Shown here piece by piece: positions 35,694 to 45,355 of a DNA stretch of 64,000 nt. The notes under the pieces were generated by a model. That model saw nothing but the letters and a program-made list of their open reading frames with translations. It ran no database searches and was not told the DNA's origin. The stretch's first letter is position 1. Each line of letters opens with the position of its first letter. The DNA comes from Acaryochloris sp. CRU_2_0 (GTDB lineage: Bacteria > Cyanobacteriota > Cyanobacteriia > Thermosynechococcales > Thermosynechococcaceae), in contig JAAUOM010000008.1 of NCBI GenBank assembly GCA_012034865.1, positions 1 through 64,000 of the forward strand, written 5' to 3'. Both the position numbers and the translations under genes were made by a program.

Positions 35694-37361
35694 TTAAGAT
35701 CCTTTCTTTAGTTTGACATGAATGTCGTAGCGTGTGCTCCACTCATTGGGGATGGCAGTTGTTACGCCAATAGTTTCAATGCCCTGCATAAATTTTGTGG
35801 TTTCAGGGGTGAACTTGGGGAGCAGGGGATTGGTCTCCAGCAAGCCCAGCACGCGTGGCACATCGATAAAGAAATGGCCATTGTTAGGATTTAGATCAGA
35901 GGAGGTTACCCCTTTAAACCGTTCAGATTGAGCCAAATTTTCCTTCGGTGGTTTGATCAAGCGGTTGGCGATGGGGGCACCAAAGGTGAAGAAGGCCACA
36001 TCGTCATCTAACCAACCATGACTAGCAAAGGGCAGATCAGGGGGCACTTTCCAAGTGATCACGGTTTTGTTGTCAATTTTTGACTCTGCCACCAGAAAAT
36101 CGAAGCGATCGCGCATGGCATCATCTAACTCTCGAAAGGCCTGGTTGGCCATCGTCCGATCTTTAGCTTTGGCCAAGAAAGCCACACCCACTCCTTTATT
36201 CCCCTGAGGGTCTGTAGGAACTAAGGCTCCAGTAAACTCGCCATTCATCCAGGGCACAAACTGGTTATTAAAATCAATCCCCGTGCGTTTATTGAGGTCA
36301 TCATTCCAGGCTTTGGGATTGAGAGGAAATACTAACTTGGCCAGATTACCCTGGGCATAATCGCGCCACACTTGTTGAAAATTTCCGCCAGAGGTCATCA
36401 TCAGTGTATCCTGGGGCAAATGGTTGGCAATGCCCTTGGCTTCATTCTTGACGTTGAGGGTTTCTGTGGCGTCAGGTTTAAGCCAAGTAATCGCCTTAAA
36501 TTGCACCCCATCCTCCGTCAGGCTAATGGTTGAACCCATGGCCTGAATATTCTCAATCCGTTGGCGGCTGGTCGGAGACAACGGTACCCGGCTGATTTGG
36601 GCAGCCGCAGCGGGCACATTGACATAGACGGTTGCGATCGCATCTTTCCGTTCAATCTCCTTCAAGGCATCTTGATACCTAGGGACATCAGCTAAGGCGG
36701 GCTTACCTTTAAAAGTATCCACCACAGCATTGATCGGCGCATCCGCTGCCGTTAAAACTAACCAGTGAGTATTGAATAGGACTAAACCATACCGTTGGCC
36801 ATTGTTCGCATCAAACTCGTGGATCTCAATTTCTTTATAAATGCGCTTTTGGGTTCGATTGGCAGCCGTCAATAGCTTGTTTTTAAAGACTTTTTCAAAC
36901 TGTCCTGGATCACGAATAGGAACCACCCAAATCGTCGCTTGCTGGCTCTGGGTTTGCGCCGATTCAACCGTAGGGGGTAAAAGCGCCATTGTCAATTGAT
37001 TCGCTACCCAGGGCTGAATATTGGCAGCATAGGATAACCCATTGGGTGCAAGGACTTGCGTTTCTAGGGTCTGGAGTTCTTGGCGGAAAGTTTTCTCGCT
37101 GTCAGCCGTTCCAAACCGAGAAATCTGTTGCCACTTATTGGTCTCTGTGGATAAGGTCACACTCATCATCACATCCTTGGGAAGGATCTTGGCTCCCAAG
37201 GGCAAAGACCCAGCTTTTTGCTCTCCTTGGAATAGGAAAAAAGCCACTGAGCCGCCGATCACCAGCAGAACCGCACCGCCTAAGGTCAGTATTAATGAAC
37301 GAGGCTTCGGTTTGTTGCCCCGCTGTTTTATTTGGTCTCGTCTTAATTGTCGTTCGCTCAT
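35694..37361 (-). CDS. DUF3352 domain membrane-anchored protein
   Basis: A 555-residue protein. A basic cytoplasmic start (RRDQIKQRGNKPKPR) is followed by one helix at about 22-45 (LILTLGGAVLLVIGGSVAFF). The rest is exported and matches the DUF3352 family of cyanobacteria (ILPKDVMMSVTLSTETNKW, QELQTLETQVLAPNGLSY, VPWMNGEFTGALVP, GHFFIDVPRVLGLLE). No catalytic motif is visible. It is encoded upstream of the pterin dehydratase on the same strand; the divergent 200 bp to 37566 hold both promoters. Confidence 0.85.
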   Translation of the reverse strand: MSERQLRRDQIKQRGNKPKPRSLILTLGGAVLLVIGGSVAFFLFQGEQKAGSLPLGAKILPKDVMMSVTLSTETNKWQQISRFGTADSEKTFRQELQTLETQVLAPNGLSYAANIQPWVANQLTMALLPPTVESAQTQSQQATIWVVPIRDPGQFEKVFKNKLLTAANRTQKRIYKEIEIHEFDANNGQRYGLVLFNTHWLVLTAADAPINAVVDTFKGKPALADVPRYQDALKEIERKDAIATVYVNVPAAAAQISRVPLSPTSRQRIENIQAMGSTISLTEDGVQFKAITWLKPDATETLNVKNEAKGIANHLPQDTLMMTSGGNFQQVWRDYAQGNLAKLVFPLNPKAWNDDLNKRTGIDFNNQFVPWMNGEFTGALVPTDPQGNKGVGVAFLAKAKDRTMANQAFRELDDAMRDRFDFLVAESKIDNKTVITWKVPPDLPFASHGWLDDDVAFFTFGAPIANRLIKPPKENLAQSERFKGVTSSDLNPNNGHFFIDVPRVLGLLETNPLLPKFTPETTKFMQGIETIGVTTAIPNEWSTRYDIHVKLKKGS

Positions 37362-37566
37362 CGTTGCCTTTAACCCAAGATGTGAGTTTTCCCACTCAAT
37401 TTAATCACAACCCTGTTCTTCCTCCTTGGGGTGTTGGTGTAGTCAAATGATCGAGATCCCTCTCAATTTTAAAGATCTCATCACCACTTTCCTCTTGCTG
37501 AAATAAGGGTTTCTTGATACAAATTACAGGTAATTCAAATTAGTTAAGTAATAGAGGAATATTCGA

Positions 37567-37836
37567 GTGAGCTATGTTCATCATCCTCTTGGCCAAGATT
37601 TAAAGGTTGATCCGGTTCAACTTCCTTCTCCAGAATTAATGCTGGCATCGGCGCGGGAAGTTTATCAAGCCTATTGTCAGATTCACAGAGATATTGCCCC
37701 TCCCATTGGTGTGGCGATGGATCGTCATAAAGGCCGGGGTCAACTCATTTTTGCTGAACAACCCATATTATTACCCCATGAATACTTTATTCCGGCAGTC
37801 GAAATCCAAGGACTGGAACAGCCTCAACCCGCCTAA
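37567..37836 (+). CDS. Conserved hypothetical protein, 89 residues
   Basis: An 89-residue protein from a GTG start (SYVHHPLGQDLKVDPVQLPS, AREVYQAYCQIHRDIAPPIG, GRGQLIFAEQPILLPHEYFI). It has no membrane helix or known motif. Its composition, the following hairpin and its isolated position favour a real gene. The function is unknown. Confidence 0.6.
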   Translation: MSYVHHPLGQDLKVDPVQLPSPELMLASAREVYQAYCQIHRDIAPPIGVAMDRHKGRGQLIFAEQPILLPHEYFIPAVEIQGLEQPQPA

Positions 37837-37855
37837 GTAGAATTCAATTAAGAGA

Positions 37856-37878
37856 GGGGTATCCTCGGAGGATACCCC
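37856..37878 (+). terminator. Hairpin after the 89-residue gene
   Basis: GGGGTATCC and GGATACCCC form a perfect 9-bp stem over a TCGGA loop, 20 bp after the stop and 24 bp before pilD. No T run follows, so it may be a processing or stabilising hairpin rather than a full terminator. Confidence 0.55.
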
Positions 37879-37901
37879 AAATCCATGTTGGCAATAGACC
37901 T

Positions 37902-38741
37902 ATGAGTTGGCCTGACCTCTTTATTTATGGGCTAGTCATCAGCTTGGGTGCTGCGGTAGGTAGCTTCTTAAATGTAGTGATCTACCGACTCCCCGCTGGT
38001 TTGTCATTGCTGCGTCCTCCCTCTCGCTGTCCGCAGTGTCAGACTCAGCTCAAACCCTATGACAATGTACCTGTGTTGGGTTGGTTGTGGCTACAAGGCA
38101 AGTGTCGCTATTGTCAGAACGCCATCTCTAGTCGATATCCTGTGGTTGAGGTAGCCACAGCCTCAATGTTCCTGGGTATTTTTCTGCTGTTTGGTTATCA
38201 GTTGCGGACTTTGGGATATTGGCTATTTGCGAGTGTGTTAATTTCCCTGGCTCTGATTGATTTTGATCTGATGGTATTGCCCAATCCACTAACGAAATTA
38301 GGTGTCATTTCTGGGCTGGCGTTTCAAAGTGTTCTAGGCTGGCATCTCGCTGGATTAGCGGGTCTGATCCAAGGACTTATCTTCAGTTTCCTCAGTGCTA
38401 TCGCTGGGATTTGGTTGATAGAATTAATTTCTATATCGGCCACTATAATCTTTAAAAAACAGGCGATGGGAGGGGGAGACGGCAAGCTTATGGCCATGAT
38501 TGGAGCTTGGCTGGGCTGGAAATATATGCTTTTAAGCTTATTTTTGGGATGTTTTGCTGGATCAATTGTGGGTTTGGGGGGTCAGTTAATTGGCAAGATT
38601 AGCCGCTTTCAAAAAATTCCTTTTGGCCCTTTTCTGGTGATCGGAGCCTTGGTCTCAATGATGGCGGGCCAGCAGATTTGGGTGGCCTATCAACAGGGGA
38701 TTGTCATCTTTTATGATTGGCTGGGGATCGGGCTAAATTAG
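37902..38741 (+). CDS. pilD: Prepilin leader peptidase/N-methyltransferase
   Basis: A 279-residue PilD. This membrane aspartate protease removes the leader of type IV prepilins and methylates the new N-terminus. The cytoplasmic zinc loop has both Cys pairs (RCPQCQTQL and KCRYCQNAI). Catalytic Asp residues lie in LIDFDLMVLPN and in GGGDGKLMAM, as in the GxGD protease family. About eight helices are visible. It would serve motility pili and natural transformation. No other pil gene adjoins it. Confidence 0.94.
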   Translation: MSWPDLFIYGLVISLGAAVGSFLNVVIYRLPAGLSLLRPPSRCPQCQTQLKPYDNVPVLGWLWLQGKCRYCQNAISSRYPVVEVATASMFLGIFLLFGYQLRTLGYWLFASVLISLALIDFDLMVLPNPLTKLGVISGLAFQSVLGWHLAGLAGLIQGLIFSFLSAIAGIWLIELISISATIIFKKQAMGGGDGKLMAMIGAWLGWKYMLLSLFLGCFAGSIVGLGGQLIGKISRFQKIPFGPFLVIGALVSMMAGQQIWVAYQQGIVIFYDWLGIGLN

Positions 38742-38764
38742 GAGAATCCTGATTCAGGTTTGCG

Positions 38765-38793
38765 ATTCGCTTGGGGTTCATCCCCAAGCGAAT
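38765..38793 (+). terminator. Strong hairpin downstream of pilD
   Basis: TTCGCTTGGGG (38766-38776) pairs with CCCCAAGCGAA (38782-38792) over a 5-nt loop, extended by A38765-T38793. A weak T-containing tail follows. It is likely to terminate the pilD transcript. Confidence 0.65.
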
Positions 38794-38964
38794 TCATTTC
38801 GGCATCCATTTAGCGACCCTTTCAAACTTCCCAAAAGCCTATGGTTCAAGGTTTTTGCCTTTTTACTTCCCCCTAGCGGGACTCAGCTGGCAATCCGCAA
38901 ACTCCGATGGAGAACCGGGATATACTAAGGTAGCAGCTATTGTTGCTTGAGTGGGTCTTGCTCT

Positions 38965-39402
38965 GTGGAATTGTCCTGTAAATGTGAGTATGCGGTGTTG
39001 GCGTTGCTGACGCTGGTGGATCATTATCATCAGGGTGATCCCGTACAAATTCGCCAAATTTCAGCTCAACAGAATATTCCTGATCGCTATTTAGAACAAC
39101 TGCTGGCGACGCTGCGCCGTTCAGGGTTGGTGTGTTCCCAACGGGGGGCACGGGGGGGCTATCTCCTCGCCCGTGAACCTTGGAAAATCACGGTATTGGA
39201 AATCATCAATTGCATTGAGGGCAGAGAGATACAAACCATTAAAGCACTGCCAGCAACTTTAACGGTAGCAAAAGCCGTCGTTCATGAAGTTTGGCAAGAA
39301 GCGGATCAAGCCGCCAATAGCATTTTCTGCCATTACACGTTGCAGGATTTGTGCGATCGCACCGCCGCCAAACAACAAATAGACCTCATGTATTATATCT
39401 AA
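38965..39402 (+). CDS. Rrf2-family transcriptional regulator
   Basis: A 145-residue Rrf2 protein from the GTG at 38965 (ELSCKCEYAVLALLTLVDHY); a TTG at 38947 would add six residues. The winged helix is RQISAQQNIPDRYLEQLLAT and LRRSGLVCSQRGARGGYLLA. The C-terminus YTLQDLCDRTAAKQQIDLMY matches the Slr0846 group of cyanobacteria. The three Cys ligands of the IscR iron-sulfur site are not arranged as in IscR, so it may sense something else. It lies 80 bp before cysK, like CymR-type control of cysteine synthesis. Confidence 0.88.
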   Translation: MELSCKCEYAVLALLTLVDHYHQGDPVQIRQISAQQNIPDRYLEQLLATLRRSGLVCSQRGARGGYLLAREPWKITVLEIINCIEGREIQTIKALPATLTVAKAVVHEVWQEADQAANSIFCHYTLQDLCDRTAAKQQIDLMYYI

Positions 39403-39481
39403 GCCAATAGCAAGCTCAGGGCACTTGTTTTGTCACTCTTGTGATTCATCTATAAACAATTCTTGAGAGGGGAATCTCACC

Positions 39482-40426
39482 ATGCGTATTGCCCATAACA
39501 TCGCCGAACTGATTGGCAAAACTCCCCTGATTCAACTCAATCGGATTCCAGAGGCTGAAGGCTGTTTGGCCAAAATTGTCCTCAAACTAGAAAGTCTCAA
39601 CCCTTCTGCCTCTGTCAAAGATCGGATTGGCAGCAATATGATTGCCGTTGCCGAAAAGCAGGGTCTCATTCATCCCGGCACAACGGTATTGGTAGAACCC
39701 ACCTCTGGGAATACGGGCATTGCCCTGGCAATGGTGGCAGCGGCGAAAGGCTATCGCTTGATCCTGACCATGCCAGACACCATGAGTGCTGAGCGACGAG
39801 CGATGCTTCGAGCCTACGGGGCTGAGTTGGAGCTTACTCCCGGTACCGAAGGAATGCGCGGTTGTATTGAACGGGCGCAGGAACTAGTGGACAGCATCCC
39901 CAATGCCTATATGCTCCAGCAATTTAGTAATCCGGCCAATCCCCAAATTCATCGGCAAACCACAGCGGAAGAAATTTGGGCAGATACCGATGGTCAAGTG
40001 GATTTTTTAATTGCTGGCGTGGGGACGGGGGGAACGCTGACGGGGGTTGCTGAAGTTTTAAAGGCGCGTAAGTCCTCCTTTCGGGCGATCGCAGTTGAAC
40101 CCGAAGGCAGCCCGGTCTTATCCGGCGGATCCCCCGGCCCTCACAAAATTCAAGGCATTGGTGCTGGGTTTATTCCCACCGTATTGAATGTGGAACTCAT
40201 TGACGAAGTGGTGGTTGTCAAAGATGAAGAAGCCATTGCCTACAGTCGGCGCTTAGCCCGCGAAGAAGGATTACTCTCAGGGATCTCCTCTGGGGCTGCT
40301 CTGTGTGCAGCGATTCGGATTGGCCAACGGCCTGAAAATAAAGACAAGCTAATCGTCGTGATTCAACCCAGTTTTGGCGAACGCTACCTCAGTACGCCCT
40401 TGTTTCAAGAGGCAGAGGCTCAGTAG
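39482..40426 (+). CDS. cysK: Cysteine synthase (O-acetylserine sulfhydrylase)
   Basis: A 314-residue CysK, joining O-acetylserine and sulfide to cysteine. The PLP lysine is in [10 protein letters not shown] near residue 42. [14 protein letters not shown] binds substrate, [11 protein letters not shown] holds the cofactor phosphate and [11 protein letters not shown] is near the C-terminus. The start has AGAGGGGA about 11 nt upstream. It may be controlled by the Rrf2 protein encoded just before it. Confidence 0.95.
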   Translation: MRIAHNIAELIGKTPLIQLNRIPEAEGCLAKIVLKLESLNPSASVKDRIGSNMIAVAEKQGLIHPGTTVLVEPTSGNTGIALAMVAAAKGYRLILTMPDTMSAERRAMLRAYGAELELTPGTEGMRGCIERAQELVDSIPNAYMLQQFSNPANPQIHRQTTAEEIWADTDGQVDFLIAGVGTGGTLTGVAEVLKARKSSFRAIAVEPEGSPVLSGGSPGPHKIQGIGAGFIPTVLNVELIDEVVVVKDEEAIAYSRRLAREEGLLSGISSGAALCAAIRIGQRPENKDKLIVVIQPSFGERYLSTPLFQEAEAQ

Positions 40427-40504
40427 CATGTCATTTCCCTTCACTTCCGGGGTAGGTCTGCTATACTGGCCTCGACTTCTCCCTGGGGCTTACGAGTCGT
40501 GAAG

Positions 40505-41935
40505 ATGCGTCGTCTGATTCCCTTTCCCCTTTATTCCACAGAAGAATGGGCTTCTGAAGCTCGTTTCCTGCACTGGTTAACTTTGTTTTGGCTGGGGATT
40601 GGCCTTGTCGTTTTATTTTCAGCTTCCTATTATGCTGGTTTGATTGAATCCGGTGATGGTCTCTACTATCCCAAACGTCAATTACTGGGTGTGACCTTGG
40701 GATTAATAGGATTTTGCGCCATTATTCACCTTCCCCTCCGTCAGTCCATGAAAGGATCTGCGGTGGGATTCTTTCTGTTTCTAGCGTTGATTTTTGCCAC
40801 CAAGATTCCCGGTTTAGGAATGGAAATCAATGGAGCAACTCGTTGGCTTGATCTCGGTCCATTTCCCCTACAACCTTCAGAATTAATCAAGCCTTTTCTG
40901 ATTTTACAAAGTGCTTATGTTTTCAATCGCTGGTCTCGTCTGACCATGGGAGAGCGAGTCTGGTGGTTATTCTTGTTTGCCATCACCTTGCTGGGGATCT
41001 TAGTACAACCGAACCTGAGTACAACCGCCCTATGTGGGATGACCCTGTGGCTGATTGCCCTAGCCGCTGGTTTACACTACAGATCCCTGCTGATCACTGC
41101 CTTGAGTGGGGTATTGCTAGCAACCCTAAGTGTCCTGCACAATCCTTATCAGCAAAGCCGAATTCTGTCTTTTTTGAATCCGTGGGCGGATTCCTTAGGG
41201 GATGGTTATCAGCTCTATCAAAGCTTACTGGCAGTCGGTTCTGGTGGACTGGTGGGGACAGGGTTTGGGGGATCTCAGTTAAAACTATCCTATTTGCCGA
41301 TTCAGCATACTGATTTTATTTTTGCTGTCTTTGCTGAAGAATTTGGTTTACTGGGTGGATTCTGCTTTTTACTATTGTTGGGCGTCTATAGTGTCATGGC
41401 TCTGCGCGTGGCCATGAAAGCCACCCATCCTCTGCATCGGTTGATCGCCATCGGTTCAATGATTTTCTTAGTGGGGCAATCCTTAATTAATATTGGCGTC
41501 GTTATTGGGGTTCTGCCAACCACAGGTTTACCCCTGCCCCTCTTTAGTTACGGAGGAAATTCCATGATTGCCAGCCTCTTGATCGCTGGGTTACTCGTGC
41601 GAGTAGCTCGTGAAAGTCAAGGGGCAGAGGTTGTGGCTATGCCTCCTTCAGCGGAACAAACACCCTCTCTAATTCGATTAGTGGGGGATCATACCTCCGT
41701 TGCAACCGCCAGACATCCTTTGGACTCACAGCCGCCCCGGCCGTTATCCTCTAGCCATATCTCTGCAAAGGATACTCCGCTTGCTTTGATTCGACATCGA
41801 CAGCGGTTTTCGTTTTGGCAAAGAATTTTTCACAGATCTTCCCCCTCTAAACAAAACAAGAGCCTTTCTTCTAAGGCCGCTCTTGCCCGCAAAACCCAGC
41901 AATTGAAAAAACGCCAACAACGCAGACTTCGTTAA
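40505..41935 (+). CDS. ftsW: Peptidoglycan polymerase FtsW (SEDS family)
   Basis: A 476-residue membrane protein from the ATG at 40505; a GTG at 40499 adds two residues. About ten helices are seen. SEDS signatures are present: NGATRWLDLGPFPLQPSELI (the catalytic-region motif), GSGGLVGTGFGGSQ, IQHTDFIFAVFAEEFG and PLFSYGGNSMIAS. It polymerises septal glycan from lipid II with a class B PBP. The C-terminal 90 residues are a cytosolic basic tail (KQNKSLSSKAALARKTQQLK), longer than in E. coli. It lies after cysK and before ccdA. Confidence 0.92.
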   Translation: MRRLIPFPLYSTEEWASEARFLHWLTLFWLGIGLVVLFSASYYAGLIESGDGLYYPKRQLLGVTLGLIGFCAIIHLPLRQSMKGSAVGFFLFLALIFATKIPGLGMEINGATRWLDLGPFPLQPSELIKPFLILQSAYVFNRWSRLTMGERVWWLFLFAITLLGILVQPNLSTTALCGMTLWLIALAAGLHYRSLLITALSGVLLATLSVLHNPYQQSRILSFLNPWADSLGDGYQLYQSLLAVGSGGLVGTGFGGSQLKLSYLPIQHTDFIFAVFAEEFGLLGGFCFLLLLGVYSVMALRVAMKATHPLHRLIAIGSMIFLVGQSLINIGVVIGVLPTTGLPLPLFSYGGNSMIASLLIAGLLVRVARESQGAEVVAMPPSAEQTPSLIRLVGDHTSVATARHPLDSQPPRPLSSSHISAKDTPLALIRHRQRFSFWQRIFHRSSPSKQNKSLSSKAALARKTQQLKKRQQRRLR

Positions 41936-41986
41936 GATCAATAACAAGTAATTGTTGGTCGGCTGTCCACAGACAGCTCTAAATTT

Positions 41987-42730
41987 ATGTCGGAAGTGCT
42001 GGAAATTCAGCTCTATCATCTAGAACAGTTTGCCAATGGCATTGTCTCCACCCAACTCCATCATCTGAGCGTCCTCAGTGTTGGCGTTATTTTTCTCGCG
42101 GGTTTGCTCACTAGCCTGACGCCCTGCACCCTGTCGATGCTACCCATTACGGTGGGGTATATCGGGGGGTATGAAACCGAAAATCGGTGGCAAGCAATGA
42201 TCCAATCGATATGGTTTTGTCTGGGGTTAGCCATGACCTTGGCCGGATTAGGGATTGGGGCAGCCCTTGTCGGAAAAGTCTATGGTCAAGTTGGGGTGGG
42301 CTTGGCGATTGGTGTCAGTTTGATGGCTATTATTATGGGTCTCAACCTGTTGGAAGCACTGCCTTTACAAGTTCCCAGTTTTTCGGGGATCGATCTCATT
42401 TCTCCTCGTTTGCCTAAAAGCATACGCTCCTTTTTATTGGGACTCACCTTTGGTCTGGTGGCTTCCCCTTGCAGCACCCCAGTACTAGCGACCCTATTGG
42501 CCTGGATCTCAACCACTCAAGATCCTATGCTGGGGGGTAGTCTGCTATTGTCATACACGGCGGGCTATACAGCTCCTTTAGTTATCGCTGGCACCTTTAC
42601 ATCCGTAATCAAGCGGTTCCTGGCGATCAGACGCTGGTCTGCCTGGATTACACCAGCCAGCGGTATATTGTTAGTGGCTTTTGGCGTATTCTCCCTCCTT
42701 ACCCATGTTTTACCGAGTACAGCCGTTTAA
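41987..42730 (+). CDS. ccdA: Cytochrome c biogenesis protein CcdA
   Basis: A 247-residue membrane protein with six helices. The redox Cys residues lie in [13 protein letters not shown] and [11 protein letters not shown], each in a Pro-Cys setting at helices 1 and 4. It carries electrons from thioredoxin across the thylakoid membrane to keep apocytochrome haem Cys residues reduced. It lies 32 bp before ccs1, its partner in System II assembly. The start ATG at 41987 gives the expected length. Confidence 0.93.
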   Translation: MSEVLEIQLYHLEQFANGIVSTQLHHLSVLSVGVIFLAGLLTSLTPCTLSMLPITVGYIGGYETENRWQAMIQSIWFCLGLAMTLAGLGIGAALVGKVYGQVGVGLAIGVSLMAIIMGLNLLEALPLQVPSFSGIDLISPRLPKSIRSFLLGLTFGLVASPCSTPVLATLLAWISTTQDPMLGGSLLLSYTAGYTAPLVIAGTFTSVIKRFLAIRRWSAWITPASGILLVAFGVFSLLTHVLPSTAV

Positions 42731-42762
42731 TTGTTCGTTCCCAGCCCCCCCAATCAAAGCGC

Positions 42763-44166
42763 ATGACTTCTCATAGTGGCCAACCTCAAGCCTTTTTCAA
42801 AAAAGTATTGTTGCCCGTCTTAGCAGATTTGCGACTGGCAATTATGCTGTTGCTTGCGATCTCACTTTTCAGTATCGCTGGCACCGTCATTGAACAAGGA
42901 CAATCCTTAGAATTCTATCAAGCCAATTATCCTGAGGATCCTGCCCTGTTCGGCTTTTTGACCTGGAAAGTTCTGCTGGCCATGGGGCTAGATCAGGTCT
43001 ACCAGACCTGGTGGTTTCTCTCGATTTTGATTCTATTTGGCACCAGCCTGAGTGCGTGTACGTTCATCCGCCAATTCCCAGCCCTCAAAGCCGCTCGCAA
43101 CTGGAAGTTCTATACCAAACCTCGCCAATTTGAGAAACTCGCCCTCAGTACCAGCCTCGATCCAGCCCAAAAACCCGCCTTAATCGCAGCTTTACAAAAA
43201 AATCGCTATAAAATCTTTGAGGACAACCACAGCATCTATGCCCGCAAAGGCATGATTGGCCGTATTGGCCCCATCATTGTCCATGCCAGCATGATTTTGA
43301 TTCTCTTAGGAGCCATTTGGGGCTCTTTAACGGGGTTTATGGCTCAAGAAATGATTGCCAGTGGCACAACCGCCAAGGTCAGCAATATTGTCAAATCTGG
43401 TCCCTGGTCTGGACCCCAAATCCCTAAAGATTGGGCGGTACACGTCAATCGATTTTGGATCGATTACACCCCCACAGGTCAGATCGATCAATTTTATTCC
43501 GACTTATCCATTGTTGATCAAGACAACAAGGAATTGGATCGGCAAACGATTCATGTCAACCAACCTCTCAAACACGAGGGAGTAAGCTTATATCAAGCCG
43601 ACTGGTCCATTGCTGCGGTTCGGGTTCAGCTCAATAATAGTCCCGTATTGCAACTGCCGATGGCACCCTTGCAAGCGCCGCGTGGGGGACGGCTGTGGGG
43701 AACCTGGATCCCAACCAAACCGGATCTCAGCGCTGGGGTCACCTTGTTGACCCCAGATTTACAAGGCACTGTCGTGGTCTACGATCAATCGGGACAGTTG
43801 GTCTCTACCATCAGAACGGGCATGTCCACAGACGTTAACGGCGTTCGGTTGCAGGTGGTTGATCTCGTCGGCAGTACGGGTTTACAGATCAAGGCTGACC
43901 CTGGTATTCCCTGGATTTACAGCGGATTTGCCTTATTGATGATCGGTGTGATCATGAGTTATGTGTCCCACTCGCAAATCTGGCTGCTGACTGTTAACGA
44001 TCAACTCTATCTGGGCGGGCGCACCAATCGGGCTCAGTTGACCTTTGAAAGAGAACTGATCACGATGATCGAGCAGGCTAATGCCGACCCCTCTATCTCA
44101 AATACCCAAGCCATATCGCCAACTTCAGACACCAATCCACCCTCTCCAGAAGTCGCAAAGCTCTAA
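42763..44166 (+). CDS. ccs1: Cytochrome c biogenesis protein Ccs1 (ResB)
   Basis: A 467-residue Ccs1. With CcsA it moves haem to the lumen and attaches it to apocytochromes c and f. [20 protein letters not shown] begins the first helix; TVIEQGQ and [19 protein letters not shown] follow; a large lumenal loop precedes the last helix ([20 protein letters not shown]). The conserved lumenal His is in [16 protein letters not shown]. It is directly after ccdA in the same operon; the ccsA partner is not in the window. Confidence 0.93.
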   Translation: MTSHSGQPQAFFKKVLLPVLADLRLAIMLLLAISLFSIAGTVIEQGQSLEFYQANYPEDPALFGFLTWKVLLAMGLDQVYQTWWFLSILILFGTSLSACTFIRQFPALKAARNWKFYTKPRQFEKLALSTSLDPAQKPALIAALQKNRYKIFEDNHSIYARKGMIGRIGPIIVHASMILILLGAIWGSLTGFMAQEMIASGTTAKVSNIVKSGPWSGPQIPKDWAVHVNRFWIDYTPTGQIDQFYSDLSIVDQDNKELDRQTIHVNQPLKHEGVSLYQADWSIAAVRVQLNNSPVLQLPMAPLQAPRGGRLWGTWIPTKPDLSAGVTLLTPDLQGTVVVYDQSGQLVSTIRTGMSTDVNGVRLQVVDLVGSTGLQIKADPGIPWIYSGFALLMIGVIMSYVSHSQIWLLTVNDQLYLGGRTNRAQLTFERELITMIEQANADPSISNTQAISPTSDTNPPSPEVAKL

Positions 44167-44262
44167 TTTGTATCGGTTTAACTGGCCTTTGCTTTACTGC
44201 TCCTAGATCTCAGCGACTCTTGTCGTTAGCGATTTGATCAACCCTATTTCTTGGCCACCCTC

Positions 44263-44550
44263 ATGCCCCAGCCTTCTGCTCAGCAACATCCCTCGCCCTC
44301 CTCTTCTTCGTCCCTAGATGAGGTTCAACTCAAGCAACTGCGCGCAGAACTCAAGGCTCCTTATCGAGGTCTGCGGCGATTCTTTTATGTCGCCTTTGCG
44401 GGGTCTGCCTTGGTGGGTGCGGTGGTGTTCTTCTTTCAATTGTTAGCAGGCAAAACGGTAGCCACTACATTGTCTAACTTGATCTTGCAGTTGGGAGTTT
44501 TGACCTTGATGCTTTGGCTGTTTTGGCTAGAGCGATCGCGACCATCTTAA
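44263..44550 (+). CDS. DUF3493 (LPA3-like) membrane protein
   Basis: A 95-residue protein from ATG 44263 (MPQPSAQQHPSPSSSS). A Ser/Pro-rich start leads to LKQLRAELKAPYRGLRRFFY, the DUF3493 signature, and two helices (VAFAGSALVGAVVFFFQLLA; LILQLGVLTLMLWLFWLE). The plant homologue LPA3 assists photosystem II assembly; the cyanobacterial role is less clear. It follows ccs1 by about 100 bp, perhaps in the same unit. A TTG at 44251 is less likely. Confidence 0.85.
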   Translation: MPQPSAQQHPSPSSSSSLDEVQLKQLRAELKAPYRGLRRFFYVAFAGSALVGAVVFFFQLLAGKTVATTLSNLILQLGVLTLMLWLFWLERSRPS

Positions 44551-44557
44551 AAGATGC

Positions 44558-45208
44558 CTAAACCATTCGTTGCTCAATGGCCCATCGCGCCAATTCCGTG
44601 CGATTACTCAAGCCTGTTTTACCCAACATATTGCTCACATGGCTTTCTACAGTTCGCTGACTCACACTCAGATCATCGGCAATCTCGCGATTAGACATGC
44701 CTTTAGCCACCAGTTGAATCACCTTCGCTTCGGTGGGGGTCAAATCCACATCAAAGGGAACTTGGATGGATACTTCCCCTTCCAAGGGATTTGACTGCTT
44801 TTGCAGCATTCGGGAGGCTTGCTTGAGGGAGGCTTCAATTTGGGCAACCAATTCATCCGGTTCAAAGGGCTTAATCATGTAAACATCAGCCCCCGTGTTT
44901 AGCCCTGTCACCCGATCTTGAATTTGGCCCTTAGCAGACAAAAAGAGAACGGGCAAATAGCTGGTTTGGGGATTGTCTCGCACCCGCTTCACAAAGGCAT
45001 AACCATCCATTTCGGGCATCATCACATCGCAGATGATCAAATTGGGAATGGTTTGTTCAAGAACCCGCAGGGCTTCACGGCCATTTTTGGCGGTCATCAC
45101 TTCATACCCGCGCAGTTCTAAGTAATCTTTAACCAAGAGGATCAAATTGGGATCATCATCAATGAGTAGCAGTTGATTTTGGTCAGCCGTGATAACATCT
45201 TGCATCAT
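44558..45208 (-). CDS. rre1: NarL-type response regulator, Rre1/Ycf29 group
   Basis: A 216-residue response regulator. The receiver has DDDPNLILLVKDYLELRGYE, phospho-Asp in LIICDVMMPEMDGY, the Thr/Ser in LFLSAKG and Lys in YMIKPFEPDEL. The LuxR-type HTH is LTPTEAKVIQLVAKGMSNRE then SVSQRTVESHVSNMLGKTGL. The match to Rre1 (Ycf29 in red plastids) is strong over the whole length. Rre1 pairs with Hik2 and controls high-light and redox-stress genes in Synechocystis. It converges on the DUF3493 gene. Confidence 0.87.
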   Translation of the reverse strand: MMQDVITADQNQLLLIDDDPNLILLVKDYLELRGYEVMTAKNGREALRVLEQTIPNLIICDVMMPEMDGYAFVKRVRDNPQTSYLPVLFLSAKGQIQDRVTGLNTGADVYMIKPFEPDELVAQIEASLKQASRMLQKQSNPLEGEVSIQVPFDVDLTPTEAKVIQLVAKGMSNREIADDLSVSQRTVESHVSNMLGKTGLSNRTELARWAIEQRMV

Positions 45209-45355
45209 CTAGAAGCCACCCCTGTCTTTAAGCTCAGCGTTACTTAGAAGCGCTTAACCTTGGGTTAAGAAAAACTCAAGTCACGCCAGTGTATACCGTA
45301 TTATTACTTAATCTTTCCCAGATTTAATGACAATTCAACTTCTTGCTGGCTAATT

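Noticed and set aside
36989-37450. 153-codon plus-strand frame opposite the DUF3352 gene
   Set aside because: Antisense to a well-supported family member, with low-quality composition.
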